Part shown: positions 1 to 5,004 of the stretch, piece after piece
Position numbering within the stretch: position 1 is the first letter of the stretch
How the letters are laid out: each line of letters begins with the position of its first letter
Assembly: GCA_018714665.1 (NCBI GenBank)
Contig: DVNA01000005.1
Location: 1-5,004 of the forward strand
From: Candidatus Gallibacteroides avistercoris
Lineage (GTDB): Bacteria > Bacteroidota > Bacteroidia > Bacteroidales > CHK158-818
DNA length: 5,004 bases
Reading direction: 5' to 3'
Translations under genes and position numbers: made by a program
Notes under the pieces: model-generated
The model's database searches: none
Seen by the model: only the letters and a program-made list of their open reading frames with translations
What the model was told of the DNA's origin: nothing

Positions 1-150
1 TATTTGAAGGAACTTGTTTCTCTTTACTATTGGTAAAGAGAGAGCCTCTTTTAATTCTTCGACAGACTCATATTCAATAAAATAATCGGCCGTTGCCGGA
101 ATATGGAATGTATGGTGTTGCAACAAAGAAAAGTGTTGTTCTATAATCAT
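1..150 (-). CDS. murB: UDP-N-acetylenolpyruvoylglucosamine reductase (MurB), N-terminal fragment
   Basis: Partial gene: the first 50 codons are present and the reading frame runs off the left edge without a stop. MurB is the cytoplasmic FAD- and NADPH-dependent reductase that turns UDP-GlcNAc-enolpyruvate into UDP-MurNAc, the second committed step of peptidoglycan precursor synthesis. The translation begins MIIEQHFSLLQHHTF, followed by a stretch ending DYFIEYESVEEL. This matches the start of MurB proteins, where an LLxxNTF-like motif leads into the FAD-binding domain. The last visible residues (KFLQI) stand where the glycine-rich GGGSNxL FAD loop would follow, just outside the window. The ATG at 150 is preceded in frame, two codons earlier, by a TAG stop, so this start is well fixed. 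The upstream lipoprotein gene ends 9 bases before it, which suggests co-transcription. A weak AGG lies about 5 bases before the start. The assignment rests on N-terminal similarity only. Confidence 0.82.
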   Translation of the reverse strand, partial: MIIEQHFSLLQHHTFHIPATADYFIEYESVEELKEALSLPIVKRNKFLQI

Positions 151-159
151 ATCAGCCTA

Positions 160-1107
160 TTATAAAATACGAAAGTCTATTAATAATCCATCCTCAAAAT
201 AGAGGTATTCATTCAATTCGTACATCCATTGTTCCCTTAATCCGCTATATGTAGGAATTTGCTTGACCTCTTCGGGCATTCCTATCGACAAACGGCACTC
301 CTCTTTTGTCATGCCCTTGACCAATGTCCCTTTTGTAATACGGTCCCAAATATCGTCGCTGATAGTAGGGTAACGCAAACGAGGATTTTCAAATGAAAAC
401 ATCCTGTCGAAGATACGGTTTTCGCCTGTTTCCGAGCGGGTTTTCAATGACAAAAGAACCATAGCCTCTTTCCCTTCGCTATCAGTAAATGTCAATTTCA
501 CCGGTAAAGTCGTATTTCCGACAGAAATTTCCTTTACCGTAATCGGCACCAGTTTTTTTCCATCGATACGCTCTCCCGACAAATTGTACCACTGCGGGGT
601 ACGGATATACAATTGTTTCCCTACCAATAATTCCGAAAACTTATCTATTTCATCGAGAGAAATCAAATTCGGAATCATGGGCCGATACGAGGTATCGGAT
701 ATCTGATCGAATACCTTGTCCGTATTGAACTGGTATTTCTTTCCTTCACATTCAAAAATTAAAGCGACCTTTTTTTCGCCTCCGAAGGTGGTGTATTCTG
801 CAAAAGAGTGAAACGTAAAGATTTTATGATGGAATGTAGAATCGGGGATAACTTCATTCAAATCAACCGGCTTTAATAAGATATTAGGTGTTTCTCCATC
901 GTAAATGAATCTTTTTCCATGTTGCCACTGACCACATCCTTCAAACAGGATGTTTTCTGAAATAAACTTCTCTTCTGCGGTTTTGGGAATAACTATTTCG
1001 TCGATTTTTTTTCTTTTCCATTTTCCGGTAGCCGACAAATCGGATACCGGAGAGCATGAATAAAATACAATTGTAAGAGAAATCAATCCTATGATGAAAC
1101 GGCTCAT
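160..1107 (-). CDS. Predicted lipoprotein with BamE/SmpA-OmlA-like C-terminus
   Basis: Unnamed lipoprotein of about 315 residues. From the ATG at 1107 it starts MSRFIIGLISLTIVFYSC, which is a short charged n-region, a hydrophobic stretch and a cysteine at residue 18. This is a plausible, though relaxed, lipobox (F-Y-S-C), so it is probably lipid-anchored and exported. Residues 30-245 resemble no family I recognise; they are rich in beta-type alternation and contain several Cys (58, 120). Residues about 250-315 contain LVKGMTKEECRLSIGMP, then REQWMYELNEYLYFEDGLL. This is the pattern of SmpA/OmlA (BamE-like) domains: a GMTxxEV helix, a LGxP turn, then a W-x-Y strand and a YLYFxxG strand. The frame is open up to a TTG at 1140, but the ATG at 1107 is preferred: it gives a proper signal peptide, and the -7 box at 1129-1136 would lie inside the longer version. 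The gene stops 9 bases before murB, so the two likely share a transcript. A role in envelope assembly is inference. Confidence 0.75.
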   Translation of the reverse strand: MSRFIIGLISLTIVFYSCSPVSDLSATGKWKRKKIDEIVIPKTAEEKFISENILFEGCGQWQHGKRFIYDGETPNILLKPVDLNEVIPDSTFHHKIFTFHSFAEYTTFGGEKKVALIFECEGKKYQFNTDKVFDQISDTSYRPMIPNLISLDEIDKFSELLVGKQLYIRTPQWYNLSGERIDGKKLVPITVKEISVGNTTLPVKLTFTDSEGKEAMVLLSLKTRSETGENRIFDRMFSFENPRLRYPTISDDIWDRITKGTLVKGMTKEECRLSIGMPEEVKQIPTYSGLREQWMYELNEYLYFEDGLLIDFRIL

Positions 1108-1128
1108 TTTTATTTTCTGTTTTGCTGT

Positions 1129-1158
1129 CAAATATAACAAGAATAGAATTATTGTAAA
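1129..1158 (-). promoter_or_regulatory. Candidate Bacteroidetes promoter for the lipoprotein-murB unit
   Basis: On the minus strand, TATATTTG (1136 down to 1129) matches the Bacteroidetes -7 consensus TAnnTTTG exactly. A TTTA sequence (1158 down to 1155) lies 18 bases further upstream in the place of the -33 TTTG element. Transcription would begin near 1120-1124, leaving a leader of roughly 15 bases before the ATG at 1107. No ribosome binding site is obvious, as is common in this phylum. The call is based on motif and position only. Confidence 0.5.
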
Positions 1159-1245
1159 TGCGAATATAAAAAGATTTTCTTTTAATAGGCCATTTTAACA
1201 AGAACACAAATTCAAATAAAACATCCACCTATATCTCTTTTTTTG
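1159..1245. other. Divergent intergenic control region, no further element recognised
   Basis: An AT-rich stretch between the two divergent candidate promoters. I looked for paired half-sites of the BirA operator type (TTGTTAACC, a 14-15 base gap, GGTTAACAA). I found only one weak half (TTTTAACAA, 1193-1201) with no partner at the right distance. No long palindrome or tandem repeat was seen. Confidence 0.4.
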
Positions 1246-1253
1246 TATATTTG
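1246..1253 (+). promoter_or_regulatory. Candidate -7 box of the biotin operon promoter
   Basis: TATATTTG is a perfect match to the Bacteroidetes TAnnTTTG -7 element, placed 25 bases before the ATG of the small leader ORF. A start of transcription near 1257-1260 is expected, giving a 5' leader of about 20 bases ahead of that ORF and about 400 bases ahead of bioB. No TTTG is present at the usual -33 position (around 1222-1227 the sequence reads CATCCA). The promoter may therefore be weak or depend on an activator. A run of seven T lies directly upstream (1238-1244). Confidence 0.5.
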
Positions 1254-1277
1254 TTCGCTGTTTGGAATTGAAAAAGT

Positions 1278-1652
1278 ATGTCATTACCCAATACCGGTCA
1301 AGTTGTTTTGCATTTTCACCGATGGAGCAGAAAGCGCTATGCCGCCTTTTGCAGTATGGGGTGTTGTGTAAACATCGGCACATTAAGTTGCAAAATAGCC
1401 GATTGTTCTTTAAAGAAACAGGGAATCCATCTCTCCTGTCCGGGAGATTCAGATGATACCGGCATCCGTTTTTTCAATACCGATTTACCTCCGTTGATAA
1501 ACAACCAGGAAGAAAAACAACTATTTATCCTCATCGTAAACCGACGGGGTATAGATACGTGCGATACGATACGTTTTATTCATCCATACAAAAAGGCGGA
1601 TAAACGAGCTATGCTTGTTTTATCCGCCTTTTTGCACAATCAATTTTATTAA
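1278..1652 (+). CDS. Small Cys-rich protein or leader ORF upstream of bioB
   Basis: A 124-codon ORF that starts about 20 bases after the predicted transcription start and stops 3 bases before bioB, in the same reading frame. The product is basic near its N-terminus, with the segment FHRWSRKRYAAFCSMG at residues 13-28. It is rich in cysteine: Cys 25, 29, 30, 38, 43 and 54 fall within 30 residues, plus Cys 95. It shows no signal peptide or membrane segment. From memory, not a search, HRWSRKxYAxFxSxGxxVxIGxL segments recur in short Bacteroidales proteins encoded ahead of other genes, including TonB-dependent receptors. The first 45 residues therefore look like a real conserved module. The rest (about 50-124) I do not recognise, and its final codons coincide with a terminator hairpin, so the ORF may act partly as a leader peptide. 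A GGA at 1264-1266 is a possible weak ribosome binding site. Function is unknown. Codon use resembles the neighbouring bio genes. Confidence 0.55.
   Translation: MSLPNTGQVVLHFHRWSRKRYAAFCSMGCCVNIGTLSCKIADCSLKKQGIHLSCPGDSDDTGIRFFNTDLPPLINNQEEKQLFILIVNRRGIDTCDTIRFIHPYKKADKRAMLVLSAFLHNQFY
1589..1634 (+). terminator. Strong intrinsic terminator hairpin ahead of bioB (candidate attenuator)
   Basis: Bases 1589-1604 are perfectly complementary to 1619-1634, giving a 16-bp stem with a GGCGGA/TCCGCC core flanked by an A5 run on the left and a T5 run on the right (1629-1633). The 14-base loop can itself fold into five more pairs (CGAGC at 1605-1609 with GCTTG at 1613-1617, one G-U, U1618 bulged). GC-rich core plus U-tract is the classic rho-independent terminator shape. 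The hairpin lies inside the 3' end of the small ORF and ends 21 bases before the bioB ATG. Transcripts from the upstream promoter must pass it to reach bioB. The stem is symmetrical enough to work in both directions, but no minus-strand gene ends here. Confidence 0.8.
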
Positions 1653-1655
1653 ACA

Positions 1656-2612
1656 ATGATAAACCGTTTAAAAGACAAAGTTCTGTCAGGAGAATCTATT
1701 ACCGAAAAAGAGGCTATTCTCCTATTAAATGTAGACGATAAAGAGAGTCTATACGAAGCCGCCCACCAAATAACCCGTCAATTATGCGGACACTATTTCG
1801 ATTCATGCTCCATTATCAATGCCAAATCGGGTAGATGTCCTGAAAATTGCAAATGGTGCGCCCAATCCAACCATTACCACACACAGATAGAGAAATACGA
1901 CTTAATAGATAAGCAGACGGGCGTAGAAATCGCTCAAAAAAACCAGCAGGCCGGAATTCGCCGCATTGCATTGGTAACAAGCGGGAAACAGCAAAAAGGA
2001 GACAAACTGTTACCAATATGTTCCATCTTTAAAGAACTCAAAGCAAAAACCCGTATGCTATTGTGTGCATCGTTGGGATTGCTTTCCAGGGACGAATTGA
2101 TTCAACTCCAACAAGCAGGGGTACAACGGTATCATTGTAATCTGGAAACAGCCCCCTCCTATTTCAATACACTATGCTCTACCCATACCCAAGAACAAAA
2201 AATAGAAACCATCCGTGCCGCTCAGGCTATTGGGATGGATGTCTGCTCCGGTGGAATTATCGGGATGGGAGAAACCATGTTGCAACGGATAGAACTGGCT
2301 TTTAAATTAAAAGAATTATATATCCAGTCGATCCCCATCAATATATTGCAACCGATAAAAGGTACTCCATTAGAGAATCAACCACCCCTGGAACCGGAAG
2401 AGATATTGACAACCGTTGCCTTATTCCGGTTCATAAACCCTACGGCTTTTCTCCGTTTTGCCGGAGGACGTGCCTCCATCTGTAAAGAGGTACAGCAAAA
2501 GCTCCTGTATATCGGCATTAATTCGGCCATCATGGGTGATATGCTGACAACCATCGGATCAAAGACCGATGAAGATAAAATTTTATTTCAAACATCCGGC
2601 TATACCCTATAA
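1656..2612 (+). CDS. bioB: Biotin synthase, likely anaerobe-type (type II)
   Basis: A complete 318-residue radical-SAM enzyme catalysing the last step of biotin synthesis, insertion of sulfur between C6 and C9 of dethiobiotin. The CxxxCxxC motif for the SAM-binding [4Fe-4S] cluster is CPENCKWC, with Cys 61, 65 and 68. Other family blocks are CASLG (Cys137), YHCNLETAPSYF (157-170), VCSGGIIGMGE (Cys197), SIPINIL (225-231) and FLRFAGGR (265-272). Cys137, Cys197 and Arg267 align with E. coli Cys128, Cys188 and Arg260. The position of E. coli Cys97 is Ala105 (RRIAL), so the classical [2Fe-2S] ligand set is incomplete. Extra cysteines at 51, 161 and 174 stand at positions I recall as conserved in Bacteroidales and clostridial BioBs. 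The protein is shorter than E. coli BioB (346 residues) but not truncated in its core. The ATG at 1656 follows the preceding ORF's stop by 3 bases and lacks a clear Shine-Dalgarno. bioA starts 11 bases after bioB ends. Confidence 0.96.
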   Translation: MINRLKDKVLSGESITEKEAILLLNVDDKESLYEAAHQITRQLCGHYFDSCSIINAKSGRCPENCKWCAQSNHYHTQIEKYDLIDKQTGVEIAQKNQQAGIRRIALVTSGKQQKGDKLLPICSIFKELKAKTRMLLCASLGLLSRDELIQLQQAGVQRYHCNLETAPSYFNTLCSTHTQEQKIETIRAAQAIGMDVCSGGIIGMGETMLQRIELAFKLKELYIQSIPINILQPIKGTPLENQPPLEPEEILTTVALFRFINPTAFLRFAGGRASICKEVQQKLLYIGINSAIMGDMLTTIGSKTDEDKILFQTSGYTL

Positions 2613-2623
2613 ATATAAAAAAC

Positions 2624-3895
2624 ATGGATAAATTTGACAAGGAACATCTCTGGCACCCTTACACCTCGACTACCCAACCACTCCCGACGTTCAAGGTAAA
2701 GTCTGCCCACGGAGTTTATATCGAACTGGAAGACGGCCGAAAACTGATAGACGGAATGTCCTCCTGGTGGGCGGCCGTACACGGTTACAATCACCCGGCA
2801 TTGAATCAAGCGGCAAAAGAACAGCTCGAAAAAATGTCGCACGTCATGTTCGGTGGGCTTACGCATGACCCGGCCATCGAATTGGGTAAATTATTACTTT
2901 CGATCGTCCCCCGGTCGTTGACAAAAATTTTCTACTGCGACTCCGGATCGGTATCGGTAGAAGTTGCGTTGAAAATGGCCGTACAATACTGGTATGCAAA
3001 AGGTGTCCCGCAAAAAAGCAATTTTGTAACCATCCGGAGCGGTTATCACGGCGACACATGGAATGCCATGTCCGTTTGCGACCCGGTAACCGGGATGCAC
3101 TCCATCTTTGAAGAAGCCCTTCCGAAACGTTTCTTTGTCCATGCTCCCAAATGCCGATTCGACGACGTGTGGAACCCGACAGACATTGCCGAATTACAAG
3201 TATGTATCGAAAAAAATAGGGATTCCTTGGCCGCTTTAATTCTGGAACCTATTGTACAGGGAGCCGGCGGGATGAGATTCTATCACCCCCAATTCCTGAG
3301 AGAGGCTCGTCGGTTATGTAGCGAAAACGATATTTTACTGATTACCGATGAAATCGCCACCGGATTCGGCCGGACCGGGAAGTTGTTTGCCTGTGAACAC
3401 GCCGGTATAGAACCGGACATCATGTGCATAGGAAAAGCACTTACGGGTGGATACCTGACAATGGCCGCCACGTTGGCATCCGACAACGTGGCAAATACCA
3501 TATCGTCTCACTACCCCGGCGTATTTATGCACGGGCCCACGTTCATGGGCAATCCATTGGCTTGCGCCATTGCCATTGCCTCTGTTTCCCTGTTGTTGAA
3601 AAGTGGCTGGAAAGAACAGGTGCTTCGTATCGAAAATCAGCTCAAACAAGAGTTGTCCCCGGCAGTCCGTTTTCCCCAAGTAACGGACGTCCGGGTTCTA
3701 GGTGCCATCGGTGTTATAGAGATGAAACGATCGGTCAATATGGCCAATATCCAACAACAATTTGTCGATGCCGGTGTATGGGTTCGCCCATTCGGCAGAC
3801 TGGTCTATATCATGCCCCCCTTCGTCATGCAACCGGAACAATTATCTTTCTTAACAGATGCTTTGTTGAATGTAGTAAAAGAACAACCGGAATGA
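2624..3895 (+). CDS. bioA: Adenosylmethionine-8-amino-7-oxononanoate aminotransferase (DAPA synthase)
   Basis: A complete 423-residue class-III PLP aminotransferase, close in length to E. coli BioA (429). It moves an amino group, in the classical enzyme from S-adenosylmethionine, onto KAPA to give 7,8-diaminopelargonate in the cytoplasm. The BioA-specific N-terminal HLWHPYTS (8-15; Tyr13 matches E. coli Tyr17) and SSWWAAVHGYNHP (46-58; Trp49 matches Trp52) mark substrate-binding residues. CDSGSVSVEVALKMA (105-119) is the phosphate-binding region. GYHGDT (140-145) carries the Tyr stacking on PLP. DEIATGFGRTGK (242-253) holds the cofactor Asp242. GKALTGGY (270-277) holds the Schiff-base lysine, Lys271. 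HGPTFMGNPLACA (303-315) and VRPFGRLVYIMPP (387-399, Arg388 matching Arg391) are also present. The residues that distinguish BioA from related aminotransferases support SAM use, against the lysine-using BioK type, though that is inference. The stop overlaps the bioF start (ATGA), suggesting translational coupling. Confidence 0.97.
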   Translation: MDKFDKEHLWHPYTSTTQPLPTFKVKSAHGVYIELEDGRKLIDGMSSWWAAVHGYNHPALNQAAKEQLEKMSHVMFGGLTHDPAIELGKLLLSIVPRSLTKIFYCDSGSVSVEVALKMAVQYWYAKGVPQKSNFVTIRSGYHGDTWNAMSVCDPVTGMHSIFEEALPKRFFVHAPKCRFDDVWNPTDIAELQVCIEKNRDSLAALILEPIVQGAGGMRFYHPQFLREARRLCSENDILLITDEIATGFGRTGKLFACEHAGIEPDIMCIGKALTGGYLTMAATLASDNVANTISSHYPGVFMHGPTFMGNPLACAIAIASVSLLLKSGWKEQVLRIENQLKQELSPAVRFPQVTDVRVLGAIGVIEMKRSVNMANIQQQFVDAGVWVRPFGRLVYIMPPFVMQPEQLSFLTDALLNVVKEQPE

Positions 3896-5004
3896 ACATT
3901 CAAGAAAAACTATCGGAATTACAAAAAGAGGGTAACTATCGCACCTTGACTCATCTGCAACACGAGGGGTGCTACGTCTTCAAAGAGGGGAAAAAATACC
4001 TGAATCTCTCATCGAACGACTATTTAGGCATCGCCTCAAAGATTGACCTGCGTAAAGAATTTCTCTCTTCGCTCGACGTTTCATCGACCGGCTTTTCTGC
4101 ATCTGCATCGCGATTGCAAACAGGAAGTTACCCCGAATACAATCTTCTGGAAGAAAAACTCAGTTCGCTCTATGGATCAGAAGCGGCCATTGTTTTCAAC
4201 AGCGGATACCATGCCAATACTGGTATCCTGCCGGCAATTACAGACGAAAGATCTCTCATTCTGGCCGATAAACTGGTACACGCAAGTATTATAGATGGAA
4301 TCCGGCTCTGTTCAGCCAAAAGCATACGCTACCGGCACAACGATTACCAACAACTGGAACGTCTGGTGCTCGACAATGCATCCCGTTACGAACAGATAAT
4401 CATCGTTACCGAAAGCATATTCAGCATGGATGGAGATGAAGCCGATTTACCCCGCCTGTGCCAAATAAAGAAACAATACCCTCATGTGATGCTTTACGTA
4501 GACGAAGCGCATGCGTTCGGGGTAAGAGGTACTTCCGGATTAGGATGTGCCGAAGAAAATGGATGTATTGCCGATATCGATTTTTTAGTAGGCACATTCG
4601 GAAAGGCCCTGGCTTCAATCGGAGCTTTTGTCGTATGCAGTAATCTGATACGAGAATGTCTGATAAACCGTATGCGTACGTTTATCTTTACAACAGCACT
4701 CCCCCCCATCAACATAAGTTGGAGTTTGTTTATCCTCGAAAAACTGCCGTATTTCTCTGTACAAAGAGAATATGTAAAGACCATCAGTCAAAGATTACGC
4801 CGACAACTGCCTCGAACTGCCGGCAGCAGCCATATCGTGCCGATGTTGATCGGAGGGAACGATGATTGTGTACGCATTTCTCAGGAATTGGCCGGATACG
4901 GATTCTTTGCTTCGGCAATTCGTCCCCCTACGGTTCCAGCCGGGACAGCACGCATCCGGTTCTCGTTATCGGCCAATATGCCCGAAGACGAAATAGAACG
5001 GCTC
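3892..5004 (+). CDS. bioF: 8-amino-7-oxononanoate synthase (KAPA synthase), 3' end cut by window
   Basis: 371 codons are visible with no stop. E. coli BioF has 384 residues, so only about a dozen residues are missing beyond the right edge. The enzyme is a PLP-dependent alpha-oxoamine synthase that condenses L-alanine with a pimeloyl thioester, releasing CO2, to form KAPA. The start, ATG at 3892, overlaps the bioA stop by 4 bases. Motifs in order: NLSSNDYLG (38-46), SASRLQTG (71-78), FNSGYHAN (102-109), LVHASIIDG (128-136, His130 expected to stack on PLP), ESIFSMDGD (174-182), VDEAHAFGVRGTSGLG (203-218, with Asp204 and His207 at the cofactor), and GTFGKALASIGAF (234-246, Lys238 as the Schiff-base lysine). 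ARIRFSLSANM (353-363) is the substrate-side arginine segment. These resemble BioF more than the related Kbl or HemA. Third enzyme of the operon; further bio genes (bioC or bioG, bioD) are expected downstream but are not visible. Confidence 0.95.
   Translation, partial: MNIQEKLSELQKEGNYRTLTHLQHEGCYVFKEGKKYLNLSSNDYLGIASKIDLRKEFLSSLDVSSTGFSASASRLQTGSYPEYNLLEEKLSSLYGSEAAIVFNSGYHANTGILPAITDERSLILADKLVHASIIDGIRLCSAKSIRYRHNDYQQLERLVLDNASRYEQIIIVTESIFSMDGDEADLPRLCQIKKQYPHVMLYVDEAHAFGVRGTSGLGCAEENGCIADIDFLVGTFGKALASIGAFVVCSNLIRECLINRMRTFIFTTALPPINISWSLFILEKLPYFSVQREYVKTISQRLRRQLPRTAGSSHIVPMLIGGNDDCVRISQELAGYGFFASAIRPPTVPAGTARIRFSLSANMPEDEIERL

Noticed and set aside
1108..1140. Extension of the lipoprotein to a TTG start at 1140
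   Set aside because: It would add 11 polar and basic residues before the signal peptide and would place the -7 box inside the coding region. The ATG at 1107 gives a normal lipoprotein signal.
1193..1201. TTTTAACAA resembling one half of a BirA operator
   Set aside because: The matching left half is absent at the required 14-15 base distance, and a single relaxed half-site is expected by chance in AT-rich DNA.
1406..1417. Perfect 12-base palindrome TTCTTTAAAGAA within the leader ORF
   Set aside because: Low-complexity composition and coding for Ser-Leu-Lys explain it well enough. It lies downstream of the predicted promoter and has no second copy.
1429..1448. Small hairpin in the leader (7 bp with one bulged base and a 5-base loop)
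   Set aside because: Short and bulged, of a size expected by chance. It may matter only if folding of the whole leader supports it.
1262..1456. Alternative plus-strand ORF of 64 codons overlapping the leader ORF
   Set aside because: It begins at a near-start codon, overlaps the 1278 ORF in another frame, and shows no family-like sequence.
1554..1574. Three copies of GATACG in a short stretch of the leader ORF
   Set aside because: Only 6 bases long, two of them overlapping by one base. It does not extend into a true tandem repeat.
1610..1617. TATGCTTG as a -7 box for a separate bioB promoter inside the hairpin loop
   Set aside because: It deviates from TAnnTTTG at one fixed position, has no TTTG at -33, and its bases are explained by the hairpin loop. 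Not excluded, but weaker than the 1246 box.
1660..1670. TAAACCGTTTA inverted repeat at the bioB start
   Set aside because: Only 5-bp arms, fully coding (Met-Ile-Asn-Arg-Leu), and no second copy near the promoter.
4043..4865. Several short ORFs on both strands in the right part of the window
   Set aside because: They lie entirely within bioF, whose frame is open from 3892 to 5004 with all family motifs. They are shadow frames.

Overview
The window looks like a chromosomal segment from a member of the Bacteroidetes, most likely the order Bacteroidales. Three things suggest this: near-perfect TAnnTTTG -7 promoter boxes, start codons with little or no Shine-Dalgarno sequence, and proteins (BioB, MurB, an outer-membrane-type lipoprotein) that read like Bacteroidales family members. 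No genus can be named from the sequence alone, and there are no transposase, phage, tRNA, rRNA or CRISPR signatures.

Left part (1-1140, minus strand): the first 50 codons of murB (peptidoglycan precursor synthesis) run off the left edge. Nine bases upstream of murB ends a gene for a roughly 315-residue predicted lipoprotein whose C-terminal end resembles a SmpA/OmlA (BamE-like) domain. The two probably form one transcript, driven from a TATATTTG box just ahead of the lipoprotein start.

Middle part (1141-1655): a divergent control region. A second TATATTTG box on the plus strand at 1246-1253 lies 25 bases ahead of a short, cysteine-rich, 124-codon ORF. That ORF ends 3 bases before the bioB start. 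Inside its last codons sits a strong hairpin of rho-independent terminator type (1589-1634), only 21 bases upstream of bioB. This promoter / small ORF / terminator / bioB order is the most interesting feature of the window. It looks like a transcription-attenuation leader for the biotin operon.

Right part (1656-5004, plus strand): bioB, bioA and bioF are packed as an operon, with an 11-base gap between bioB and bioA and a 4-base ATGA overlap between bioA and bioF. In pathway order, BioF makes 7-keto-8-aminopelargonate (KAPA), BioA converts it to 7,8-diaminopelargonate, and BioB, after a BioD step not in this window, inserts sulfur into dethiobiotin. bioF lacks only its last residues and stop codon, so the operon probably continues to the right. 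The BioB lacks the cysteine that would match E. coli Cys97 and carries other cysteines instead. That fits the anaerobe-type (type II) biotin synthases rather than the classical [2Fe-2S] enzyme.
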